A stretch of 64,000 bases of DNA from Xenopus tropicalis (lineage: Eukaryota; Chordata; Amphibia; Anura; Pipidae): assembly GCF_000004195.4 (NCBI RefSeq), contig NC_030683.2, forward strand, positions 82,166,910 through 82,230,909. Reading direction: 5' to 3'. Below, in pieces: positions 53,468 to 64,000 of this stretch (within the stretch, counting starts at the first letter, position 1; each line of letters starts with the position of its first letter). A program made the translations under genes and the position numbers. The notes beneath the pieces were generated by a model. The model was not told the DNA's origin. It did no database searches and worked only from the letters and a program-made list of their open reading frames with translations.

Positions 53468-56400
53468 ATTCCGATCACTGCATGTAAAATATACTACACA
53501 CAGGGATCCAGCTTAATCGCAACAAGTAATGTGTTTTACATGTGGCAATCCAAATGATAGACAAGGGAAATGTATTGCCAGGAGATTTGTCACCTGTAGT
53601 AGTGCAGATCTACCGCAGGTTATAAATCTTTTGGTCTGCCATGGCTCTAAAGTCTCCCTTACAGCTATTATTATCAGCTCATTGTTGTGTCGACTTTTAG
53701 TCATATTTCTGACATGACAGAAATGTCTGAACTGCCTGTATCGCCACCCATAGGCTGTCATTACTACTACTGTCAGTTTACCATTTCCCAGTTGCTTTTT
53801 TCATGCTTGTGTGGCTCACAAGTAGAGTTTGGGGATTCCGGAACTAAACTATTGATTATACATTCCCAGCACCCCGATTATCTTTCAGTTTTAACTGTCC
53901 ATTTTTCTCTTATATGTTGCTTATTCATTTCCTTACCCGTTTCAAAAAGACGTGTTGTACTCTGGTTGAAAGCTGCCCTTTGATATGTTATCTGAGACGT
54001 GTCAGTAGCAGTTTCAGACTGTTGGTATATGCTTACTGATTAGCCATCACAATATGCGTGTGCAGGTCAGCCTTAAGTCTTTATATACACAGTGAATGTT
54101 TGTGTGTGTCTGTCTGTCCCTGCACTCCTCACCTCATTTCAATCCTGGCCCCTGAAGCCTCTTCTCTTACAAACACAAATATTATAAGAATATATATGTA
54201 TAAAAAATATGAATAAATATAATGCCCACCCTGCTAGACCGTGCAGGGTCCTAGTCCCTTATGTTGTCTGATGTAAGAAATGTTTTTCTTTTTCCTTTTT
54301 TGTTTTTTTTTTTTCCATAAATGTTTGTTATATTATTATTATTATTATTGTTAATAATAAAAAAACAAAAAACAAATTTGTGTTTTAAGAGTGTAGAAAA
54401 TTCATTTTTGTATGTGGGGCATCATTCACTCTGTCCATCTCATTGGCTGCTTTTTGTGATTTATTGCATACTTTGTTTAGATCATTTTATATCTCCTCAT
54501 TGTTACATGAAGCGTATTACATATAAATGCCCCAAAACGTTTAAGCCAAAATTTATTAATCTGAGAGTTTTGATTTCCTCCTTCCCTGGCCATTCTGTGG
54601 AGGTCTGTTTTGGATTTCTAATGAAGATATTACATTTGTGTATTGTTTGGTCAGAAGGAAGTACAGGTGTGTGACCATGGTAAGCATAAGCTTTTACTAA
54701 TATACCTTGAAGCATGGATGAAGAAGCTCTGGGACCAGTCTGCAAATGTTCAAACTTGGTGTAAATTCTTACTTTGACTTATGCCTGAGGAGCATTTCAC
54801 ACGTGCCACGCACTCCTCATTGTGTAGAATCAAGGTTTGTCCACTTAGAGGAAACACAGCTCTTCAAATTAAGACGTTCATTTAGCATAAGAGCTGACAC
54901 AGTTACTGCGCAAGTTAGTTATTGAGAATGTGCTAACCATATATTTGGTTTGGGTATAACTTTTATTTCCCTTCTAAGCTGCCCCAGTATGGGATCCCAA
55001 ATCTTCCCAGTTAGACTGACCTATTTTGCAACCATGCCGGATGCCAGCATTAAGTTTTTTGCCTTGGTCTTGGTCACCTTGGTTTTTTTTAACATTGTAC
55101 AGAAAAATCTCCCCTTGCAGTTGTCTCGCATGGTGTTCCTGGTGTCTGACAGTGAAAGGTGACACAACAGAAATGGGATGAACGTTTATTCAGATTTATT
55201 TTCTGTGTGTTATGGCAGTCAGGAGGTGGAGCAGCTTGAGGCTTTGGCAACTTCACTGTGCCATTTCTTGAGTGCCATGCGCCACATTCCAGCGGCCTCT
55301 AAAGTGGTGATTAATAATACTTTCTTGAAGTTATGGTGGATGTTATGTATCTTTGATTTGCATGCTTTTTATACTCACACATTCCTTCACATTTTGCTTT
55401 ATCCGTTTACTATTTTATTTCTTTCTAGTCAGATATCTTGCCTGCTTTGCTTTTGCTTGATGCTTCTGTAAAAACCCATGTTGCCTTCCTTAAACACACA
55501 CACTGAATTACCAGTGCTGACATACAAAGAATGCTTCCACCAAATACACATTCTCAGGCGTCACCTACACTCACCAAAACATGTCAGCATCTTCCCACCT
55601 CTTTCAACTAACTGCTCCACCCTGATACATGTGCTACCAGCTAAAGAAGTACCATCATCAATATACCTGGGTTAAGGCATATGAGGTGATATTGCTTTAC
55701 AGGGGCACATTTCTTCAAACAAATACCCATAATTGCCTTCCAGAAAAGTCAAATGGAAGCGTACCTTTTAATGATTATCTCACCATCTTGTGTATGCCTG
55801 CATTTTGAAAAAAATATTAAACCAATACACTATGCTTCCTGAGACCTTTCTTGGAGACAGTTCAAGTTTACTCATGTGAAATAAGCCATAAACTTAAACA
55901 ATGTCACATTCAGAGGCCTAAATGAGAGGAGGTCTTTGCCTCAACTATGTTCTTCAATAGAATCCAGCTGCACAAGTTGTCACAACCTCAGCTCATGTGT
56001 GGGTGAATTGGTACTGGTTGGCAGAGATCTTTTAAAACCCATTCTGATTCTCTTAAGGTTGTCACGCCAACACAAAGAGACTTGCTTTTCTCTGGAAATG
56101 TCTTCTCCCTATCATTACTTGTGACTATAGATTCTGCACGGGCTGTAGTGCACCATATGCAGTATAAGTAGGGAGCCCTGCTTCGATGATTGCTCCTCCT
56201 TGTTTTGGGAAAGTATTTATTGCAGTGCATTTAATTTGTCGCAAACATGCCTGTATTAGTGTGTAGTCATGCAACTGATGAGCAGTTTTGCTCAATGACT
56301 CACTTTTACTGGCATTCCACAATTTGAGAGCACTTTTTAAGCATGTCGTTGCCCTTAAATAGAGTGTTAAGCTCTGGTCTTCAAATAGAGTTGATGGTCT

Positions 56401-59255
56401 ATTAGCAGTATAAAACTGTTAATATCTTAAAAATGCTGTAAATTGTATTCAATTGTTTAGAGGATGATGCTTACATTTTCATCAATTCATTCTTTGTGTT
56501 TTGATCTCCTTTAAAGAATATGGCTGGTTCTGTACATATGTGACCAAGCAAACAGCTTAAATGAAGGCAAAAGTCTTCAGCCTCTAGATGTTAATATATG
56601 CCCAACATACTATTTATTCAAAGTGCACCAGAATCTGACTTTAAATTGCTGTTCAGAAAAATACACACAGAGTGACAGCTCTCCCTGCTAGGCCTGTATC
56701 TGCTAATGAATACATTAAAATGATAGGACTGTTTCGAGTTATATGTGAAACTGCAGCATTAGGCAATTTAGTGTGACTCACTGTTTGGGTCATGTTTATT
56801 TTCTCTAGGGTTGCAGGAGATTCACAAAGGATCTGAAGAGAATTCACAGGGTATAGGTTCTTGTTTAAATCATGTGCTTTAGAATAGGTTATTGTTCCTT
56901 TAGGTATGAATTTAGTTTTATGGTTCAGGGCTTAATGGAACCTACATAGTAATCTTGTACAGGCCAGACCAATGCTTTGCTTCACAAGCCTGAACTCCCA
57001 CAGTCTCCAGTACCATGAATTGCAACTCCTGGGGGCAGGATTTGTTGATTTGTGATTGTATTAAAACAGCAAATTGCAACATTTTGTGTGACCCTTTTAC
57101 ATAATGCAAGAAAAATTATAGGCCATACGTGGCCTGGAAGTTTAAGTACTTGTTTTGTGGTGAGAAATATTTTCATTTTTTCCCCCTGTCTTTCACTATA
57201 TTCTCCACTGATGGATTTGCCTATTAGGTTGTATAATGTATGTTGTCTTGTTTAGCCCACTAAGATGGAAGGAAGAAAATTGGCACAAAATCCACATAAT
57301 TATGAAGCGCTAGTTTATTCTGTGGTTCTGTGCAATGGATGGGTGTATATACTGACAACAGATTTATTTACAAAGCAACCAATAAGTGATACAAGAGGTA
57401 TGATGTATAAAGGACCCTGTCCAAAAGAGTTAATATAAAAGAATTACACCTATTAGTAGAACTGCATTTTAGGTGAAATACCAAGAAAACATGATTTACT
57501 GCTATTACATTGGCTTTACAGATTAACAACGTTTAAACAGAGAATTTAATTTTCTCTGTAAAAAAAAAAAGTTGCTTTCACAGACTGATTTGCATATCCC
57601 CCCATTATTTTGTGATCACATGCTCAAATATGCCAAAGTGCTGCTTATTGCTTTCAATGCACTTTCAAACAGAAGGGCATAAAGGCCTGTGTTGTGTTCT
57701 TTAATGCTTATGTTGTGGCTTTCTGTCAGGGTTATTGTCAGTGAAACAGATCACTATGGTTTTTCCCTAGGCCAGTGCTCCTGTCAGTGTTTTTTCCTAT
57801 CAGGAAAACCAGCCCAAGGAAAAGCTTAGTAATTTATTTCACTGGGGGTGAAACCCACTCACCAGTGAAATAGCCTTTACACGTCCTTTAAGAAAAGCCT
57901 GGCTGTAAACTTTTAAGAATTTATGTTGCCTCCCCAAATAAATGTTTGCAGCCACATTTGAAATTCCATTATGTTAAACATTCTCCTGAATATCGGTGGA
58001 CGAATGGCCACTTCCCATTCTGAGCCTTATTTACAAACTGATCAAAGTGCAGCAAACAATTAGTGCTAAATCATCTATAATGGGCCGTACAAGATCTATG
58101 GTTGTCATGGTTACACTACTGTTAAAATTAGACTGTTTTTCTTCTCACATTTTTTGCCTCGTGTCTATTGAGAAACTAAAAGTATGGACAAGAAGGTAAA
58201 TAGCCTGATGAAAAGTAGTCTGTGGCAATTTATTTTGTTCTCTGACTTATGAGGGTCAGGTGCCAGAATAAATAACGTGACATTTCCCATCGCAGCATCT
58301 TGATAAAACTCCAGCATTTTAGCAGCCATATGTCTGTGTTTTACAGTGTCATTCTAGCCTTCTGCCACTATCAAAAAATGTTCACTGCTTTATGGCAGAG
58401 AAGCAGGGGTGCTGCTGCCAATAGAATGCACATTAAGTTACTGGTTACTTTTTAGTAACTTCTAGTGCAGAGAGCACAATTGCTGCCAATTCAGCCCCTC
58501 CTCGTGTTCTCTGTATAGACACACCCAAACGCAAATCAAGATCTTCAATGTTCGATTTCATGCCAGAATGTGCCAAAACAGAATGTAAAGTGCAGAGGCT
58601 AAAGTAACCAGCGCTGGTTCTGCTGTGGCTTAAACAGTTTCTGAGAAATAGATGCTTCTAAAACTTCATTTTTTGGCTTTGAAAAATGAACCTCTACCTT
58701 GGAAAATACCTGTACATAACTACACTGGAATTAGAATGAGAAGCAATACTGTTTCTCAATATAGTTTGGTCATTTGCCTATGGGACCAAACTGTAAATGA
58801 TGGTGCTTAGTGATATAATCCGTTATAACTGGAGCTTAGTGATGTAATTTCACATGTCACATGACTCACTAAAACTTGTATATTATAATAAAGTATAATA
58901 TAATAAAGTCACCAAGGGGGGACTTATGATATCCCTATATTTTACAATAGGGGCTACTTTATTCAGTATATATTTCTTTTTTTTTTTTTTTAACATTTTG
59001 GCAGGACAATCATTAGTTACAAAAAAAAGCTGCTCAGTGTTGATCTAAGTATAGTATATTTATTATAATCCTTTATAAAGGGCGGACATATTCCGCAGCA
59101 CTCTTACAGAGATTGTATATATTTATATAGCATTTCCTTTCCACCCAAATATGAGTTATATTTGTTTTACTGAGATTACCAGATTATGGGGCTCATTTAC
59201 TAAACCTGTGTAAAATGGAAACAAATTGTGCAGTTTGCAATGTTTTTTCCTCCTT

Positions 59256-59586
59256 TAGGCTGACGTCAGACGAGGCGTAGGGTGGATATTTTTGGCAAGC
59301 GGAAAAACACTTGCCGAAAATTCCGCCCTACGCCTCCTACTTGTGCCTGCACCCGAATGAATAGAATAAGCTTGTTTGCAGGCACATGTAGAGGCAATAC
59401 GCATAAAAACGCGAGAGTTTGAGAGTCTCACATTTTTATGTGTATTTCGGCTACATGTGCCTGCACCTGAGCGTATTCCGTTCATTTGGGTGCAGGCACA
59501 TGTAGGAGACGTAGGGCGGAATTTTCGGCAAGCGCTTTTCCGTTTGCCGAAAATATCTGCCCTACGCCTCGTCTGGCATTAGCCTT
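59256..59586. repeat. Long fold-back element
   Basis: The ends TTAGGCTGACGTCAGACGAG and CTCGTCTGGCATTAGCC pair. Two further hairpin blocks pair inside: GCCGAAAATTCCGCCCTACG with CGTAGGGCGGAATTTTCGGC, and GTGCCTGCACCCGAATGA with TCATTTGGGTGCAGGCAC. It appears inserted into an older repeat (flanks GCTCATTTACTAAACC on the left, TTAGTAAATTAGGCAC on the right). Confidence 0.7.
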
Positions 59587-61878
59587 ACACAGTATTAGTA
59601 CCTAACATTCTACCTGAATTATATGCGTCACTACTTGACCTGATGCTTTAATCCTGGTGCAAAAGATGCATCCATTTAGTAAATTAGGCACAAATTACAT
59701 TACAGTTGATGGAGGTTGCCTGAACAATGATTCAGCTGGTGTAACTGGAAACATGTATAGGTGCAACACACAGAGGGAACCCCTGTAATTTTTGTCTTTT
59801 CAAAGCATGCAGAAAATACAGGGCTACCATGTGGGACACCAGGTGAAAACATCAAATCAAGGCACATTGCAACTATAGTGGAAGAGGAGCAGATGGTAGA
59901 TTCTTTAGAAAGGAATTCGGCCTCTTAGGAAAACCATCAGCTTAAAATTGCTTGATTAGCCCTTGAAATAACTGCAATGGTCTCCCTGCAATCTTGAATG
60001 TCATCCCAACCTTCACATCACACAATATTTGGGTACCTCCTTGTATGAGAGAGTAAACAGGCTGAAATTCAGTAGTTTGTGTACAACTTCACCAGCATGT
60101 CCCTCTGGATGTGACATTGAAGGCTCCTGGAGGGGATTCAATCATTTATGCTCAACGGAACTTTGCAAACCCTTCTAGAGGTTGTAGACATACAATTTGG
60201 CTACAGTCAGTTAAGATCATTCAGATTTCTCTTTCCAACTCTGCAATTTCCTACCCATTTTCCCAAGGCACATGCTGCTCATCTTTGCTACATCTTACCC
60301 ACAATGTTAGCATTCAGGTTATAGAAAGTCTTGTAGAACCATTTTGCTTTCTGGTCACCTTTTCCCTACATTAAGATTTCCATCTGCATTTCACTTCCTA
60401 AGTGGGGAAAAAAGAACTTTGTAAAATACAATAAATATACTTGTAGCCTGAGCCATCTCTGTGCATCCAATACACGCTAAAATTTGCCGAATGTAACAAC
60501 AATGCTCTTGATATGGGAATTGTCCCAAAGTAATTTGTTTTGTTTTCTGGGTGATATTTTTAATTTCCTTCTTTATGTTGGACTAGAAAAAAAGTGTATT
60601 AACATGGCTGTTTTCAGTGATTAATATAATTTTCGAGGCGTCAGAAAATGATTTTGGAAGTAAATTCCTGGAAATAAACTTGTGATATGCAGATATCTGG
60701 CTCCTGGTGTGATCTGTTCTGAGTCTGAGGTTCATTTTTTACTCAGCTATAAATAGGTATTCTTGCACGGGTATCCTGGTTTCTCTAGAGATTATTGCTT
60801 GTTTCACTTCAGCATGAAACAGCATGGGACACTTAGTACAGAGGTAAAACCTGTAGTGTGAAGTGGGCAAAGCGGGGTCTGACATACAAGCTTTGTACCC
60901 TGAGAGGTGGGCCTCTGCTGAAATGTTTGAGAGCTTTGGTTAAGGTTATTGCTGCCGATGCAGTACAGCTTGGTTTTTATCACTGAAATGTGCAGAGGAA
61001 TTTGGATTGCTGAAGGCAGTCACGCACAATAGCTTTATTGACAACAAATAATCTTTGAATATTTCACCTTTTGTCACTAACAAGCAATGGCCATTTCATT
61101 CAAACATTTTGGGTGATACTCTATTAAAAACATTACCAGAGGTAAATAATTAAGGCCACCATATGAGTTTTACCTTGAATTGCTATGGTGTCTTTATCAT
61201 ATTAGCATAAACCTGTCACTAAAAATCCCCTGGTTTTTGAAAATACATGAACAGAATATATTACTTATAAACCATGGGACAAGTATATGTGCAATGACCC
61301 TTTTTATATTATATTTAAGGAAACCATTATGTGGTTTCACTAAAAATAATTATGCAGTCTTTTTGTTTGGTGCACCATATGAATCATAATGCCCTAGGAC
61401 ACAGGGCAAGGCCAAATTGGCTGGGCACCCTAGGCAACCTGACCTGCAAACCTGGCAGACACACACAGGTGCACAATGGACACGCACATGCAAGCTGACT
61501 ATGAGCCGACAATGGTGTGGGGTAAATTAAGAGCGGGCAGTGGGGAGGCAAGGGCTGTGACAGGGGGTAGATAAAGGAGGATGTACGTGCCAAGCACCCC
61601 ACAAATATTGTGCCCAAGGCATGTATCTTTTCTGCATCTACATCTAGTTCAGGCCCTGCTAGGACATTATACTTTATAGTATTAGATTGTACAACAAAGA
61701 GTCTGGAACTAAATAAACACTACACCATTTTTAACCTACACTGAAATTCTCTTTGATGAAGAACCACCACCTAAAAAATGTATAGAAACCTGCCATAAAG
61801 TGTGTAAATGAACAAAATAGGTGCAATTTTACTGAGAAATAGTTACCTGTCAGCAACTGGCTATGTATTAATCATTAC

Positions 61879-62127
61879 TTTTGCACACATTAAGTTAAAA
61901 ACTGCCTTTCTTACATATATATTAAAATCTACACTGACCCCACACAATTAGCTTAACGCTTTTCATGCTTACCAAGCACTTAATCATAGGCTCCCTGTGA
62001 TTAAGTGCTCAAATCTATGATTAAGTGCTTGGTAAGCATGAAATGCTTTAGGCTAATTGTGTGGGCTCATTGTAGATTTTAAAACATATGGAAGAAAGCA
62101 GTTTTTAACTTTAATTTGTGCAAGAGT
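61879..62127. repeat. Large inverted repeat upstream of apoa1
   Basis: A left arm of about 111 bp (61879-61989) and a right arm of about 113 bp (62015-62127) pair over most of their length, e.g. CATGCTTACCAAGCACTTAA with TTAAGTGCTTGGTAAGCATG, and AAAACTGC...ACACAATTAGC on the outer parts. The ~25-bp spacer contains another GATTAAGTGCT. Probably a MITE; the ends are not cleanly defined. Confidence 0.8.
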
Positions 62128-62720
62128 AAAGATAAATATTTCATTACCCATGTTGCTGCTATGGGTTTTCACAAACCCATAGTCCTCTAGTTGGGCTTCA
62201 AGTAGAATATTAGCAATTAGCTCTGGTCATCAAAATCAGCATTGATGGCCCACTGTGGTTCTAGCTAAATAGGATTTTTAAACCTTCTTAAGAGATATCT
62301 GGCCAGTGTTCAACCAGGTATCAGTCAGACAGCTGACAACTTGAATTTGGGGGAAAAAGTCAGCGGCTAATGTTACAACATTTCTTCCAAAGAACTTTTT
62401 CTTAAGCATAAGGCATTAATGTGAAATCTTTGATACAAAGGTTTACACAACAAGCCCCATCAGTATATGAATGACAGAAGGAATATTTTGTTATATGATA
62501 TATCTTAGAAATGCATGAATGCCTAGATTTTCCACCATGGCTCTGAATTTAAGCTTGTCAAATAGAATGAAAGGTCTTTTGTGGTGATACAGAGATAAAA
62601 CCAAAGAACCTTGTTATTTCCCTAGTACATCATCCTGAACTTTAAACCCACAGCTCCACGTCACATTCTGCAAATCCTGCTTATCTCAGCTGATAAGGTG
62701 AGTATCCATGTATACAAGGG

Positions 62721-62727
62721 TATAAAA
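62721..62727 (+). promoter_or_regulatory. apoa1: TATA box of apoa1
   Basis: TATAAAA lies about 30 bp before the expected start of a short exon that ends at a GTAAGT donor (62778). About 90 bp upstream, TGAACTTTAAACC (62636-62648) loosely resembles a DR1-type nuclear-receptor site such as HNF4 uses on apolipoprotein promoters; that assignment is weak. Confidence 0.65.
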
Positions 62728-62749
62728 TGCATGCAGTGACTAGCATCGA

Positions 62750-62777
62750 TCACAGGAGCAACTAACCAGCAAAGCAG
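62750..62777 (+). other. apoa1: apoa1 exon 1 (non-coding), inferred start
   Basis: The sequence between the expected transcription start and the donor CAG/GTAAGT is about 28 nt without an ATG. A short non-coding first exon is the known layout of APOA1 genes. The start position is inferred from the TATA box, not observed. Confidence 0.55.
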
Positions 62778-63664
62778 GTAAGTTCTCAGTCCACTCTGGA
62801 TGTCTTTAAACCAGAAGGTATTGGGGGGAAAGGCATTGTATGACAGATTGAATAGAAGAGAGTTTAGGTTGTTTGGTTCTGTAACAGAAATTTGTTTTCA
62901 GGGTTTATATATTCTTGATAGGGTAGACAGTAATATCTATTGTTTTTCCCTGTCACTGTTTATTTGCAGGTTAAAGACAATTTCAGGTTGAAATTAGAAA
63001 TAGTGACTTTCCAATTTTAGTGGAAAATGCATATTAAGCCCAATCTGCAAAGGTAGCTGTTCTTAAAATACAGTTGTCAGCAACTTCCGTCAGTCTTTGA
63101 TGGTGGATGTGGGAGTTATAGTTGAAAAACTGCTGTACAGCAAATGGGATGTTCCTGACAATATTAAATATATCACTAGTTACATAAAAGTACATTTTTA
63201 TCTTTAGGAAATTGTCCCTTGATAAGGTGGATTCAGGGCATATATTGCCTTACTCTAAAACCAGCCCTCCCTCTGCCAGCCATGCAATAGCTGGAGCACC
63301 AGAGGTTGCTGGTTCTTAAACCAATGTGGGTCAGTTGTAAAAATGAACATAAAAGAGAGACTAAATATTTTGTAATGATAAAGGTTTTTATAGAACTAAG
63401 ATGTGCCAGTTAAATTAACATAGTAGATGTTTTGTGATGGTCTGGACCACTAATTGCCCTATTTCATCTCCATGCAGACTGCACTGAGACATGTGTCTGT
63501 TGGGTGGGAGTGCAAGGTCCCTGCATGCGTTTTTCATTCTTATATACAGTAAAGATTATGTAATTCAGTTGATTTGCTCATTGGAATGTGCCCATTAACA
63601 TTCTACATTATATGCCGGGCATTTTAATTCCCCTTTGTCCTCAGACCAGTGTCCTGTTTTACAG
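62778..63664 (+). other. apoa1: apoa1 intron 1
   Basis: An 887-bp GT-AG intron with acceptor TTTTACAG. It is unique AT-rich sequence with no recognisable repeat; the open frame at 62800-62991 does not continue a known protein. Confidence 0.55.
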
Positions 63665-63682
63665 GTTGGAGAGTTTGCAACT

Positions 63683-63722
63683 ATGAAGAACCTAGTCCTA
63701 CTAGCAGTACTGTTCCTCTCAG
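63683..63722 (+). CDS. apoa1: Apolipoprotein A-I, signal-peptide exon (partial)
   Basis: The exon starts after TTTTACAG at 63665, with 18 nt of 5' UTR. ATG at 63683 begins MKNLVLLAVLFLS plus the first base of a Gly codon, then donor GTATGT at 63723. Phase 1 after 13 codons plus one base matches human APOA1, whose signal exon reads MKAAVLTLAVLFLTG. Apolipoprotein A-I is the main HDL protein, secreted by liver and gut. In human, APOA1 lies just 3' of SIK3 in the same orientation, which supports the call. The mature-protein exons are outside the window. Another small apolipoprotein (apoa4-like) or an unrelated secreted protein cannot be fully excluded from 13 residues. Confidence 0.72.
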
Positions 63723-64000
63723 GTATGTAGTGGTGTTTCCTATATTTGTGTGCTTGCGATGCTCCCTTGTGGCTCTATATGAACATCTGCTATGTTTGAA
63801 CACTAGAAATTTCAATCTGTTGTCAACTAGAATTTTACTAGTTAAGGCAGATTTCAGCTGCCACTTTGACCCTAGGGCCAAACAATCTCATTAGCACAAT
63901 ATTTCCCACCCAAGGGGAAAAGATTTGCTCCTTTGGCAAACAAGCAAATCTTACTGTTTATGGCCGCCTTTAGTTCTGAAGTTGAGCAACCAGGCATATT
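63723..64000 (+). other. apoa1: apoa1 intron 2 (partial)
   Basis: Sequence after the donor to the window edge. I see no acceptor followed by apolipoprotein-like sequence, so the next exon lies to the right. Confidence 0.5.

Larger units (their letters stand above)
50171..62700. other. Intergenic region between sik3 and apoa1
   Basis: No protein-coding exon is recognisable on either strand over 12.5 kb. It contains an hAT MITE (50832-51139), a TG/TA-rich stretch (52070-52140), a poly-C run (52259-52272), fold-backs (53261-53467, 59256-59586, 61879-62127), a (TTA)n run (about 54330-54348) and a T2-type right end (57880-57892). Possible long sik3 3' UTR cannot be excluded in its left part. Open frames of 60-117 codons here match nothing I know. 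Confidence 0.6.

Noticed and set aside
54321..54674. 117-codon plus-strand open frame between sik3 and apoa1
   Set aside because: It begins in a (TTA)n/poly-Leu microsatellite and has no known domain or splice context.
61384..61617. 77-codon Pro/Cys-rich minus-strand open frame upstream of apoa1
   Set aside because: No supporting signals; composition is explained by GGGCA/TGGAC-rich DNA on the plus strand.
62800..62991. Open frame just after apoa1 exon 1
   Set aside because: It lies in the 887-bp intron between the non-coding exon and the signal exon, and no apolipoprotein-like sequence is encoded.

Overview
This is vertebrate, almost certainly pipid frog (Xenopus), genomic DNA. It has large AT-rich introns, GT-AG splice sites, and many fold-back elements whose TTAAAGG ends with TTAA flanks match the T2-family MITEs described in Xenopus. 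Degraded CR1-type LINEs, Tc1, hAT and Harbinger-like elements are also present. I cannot tell X. laevis from X. tropicalis from the sequence alone. There are no prokaryotic features.

The dominant gene is sik3 (salt-inducible kinase 3, AMPK-related family) on the + strand. The window opens inside an intron. From 6406 to 47994 I can place 21 coding exons, all with GT-AG junctions and with phases that join without a break: 3521 nt, giving 1173 residues plus the stop. They cover the kinase domain from subdomain VIA region onward, the UBA-like segment, three PKA/14-3-3 regulatory sites and the Gln/Pro-rich C-terminal half. The first exons, with the start codon and ATP-binding lobe, lie to the left of the window. 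Exon numbers used here (4 to 24) are inferred by matching the 52-codon exon to the exon 13 known from the mouse Sleepy allele. A probable intron lies within the 3' UTR (48000-49523).

From about 50.2 kb to 62.7 kb I see no protein-coding gene, only unique AT-rich sequence and a few MITEs. At 62721 a TATA box precedes a short non-coding exon, and at 63665-63722 a second exon encodes a 13-residue signal peptide start. The position, orientation and exon layout fit apolipoprotein A-I (apoa1), which lies next to SIK3 in the same orientation in human. The gene runs off the right edge.

Introns by region: 1-6405 holds nested T2 MITEs; 6568-14745 holds a TIR element, a dead Tc1 transposase and a degenerate ~145-bp tandem array; 18352-20235 and 24082-27680 each carry an antisense CR1-type LINE; 33442-38011 carries a Tc1 deletion derivative nested in a T2 MITE; 44653-47168 is almost filled by an antisense CR1-type LINE that is itself split by an hAT MITE with a perfect 8-bp target duplication, and whose 5' edge reaches to within about 20 nt of the next sik3 exon.

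I found no evidence of a previously undescribed multi-gene system. The most useful observations concern regulatory exons of sik3, the 3' UTR intron, and transposons lying against splice or promoter signals.
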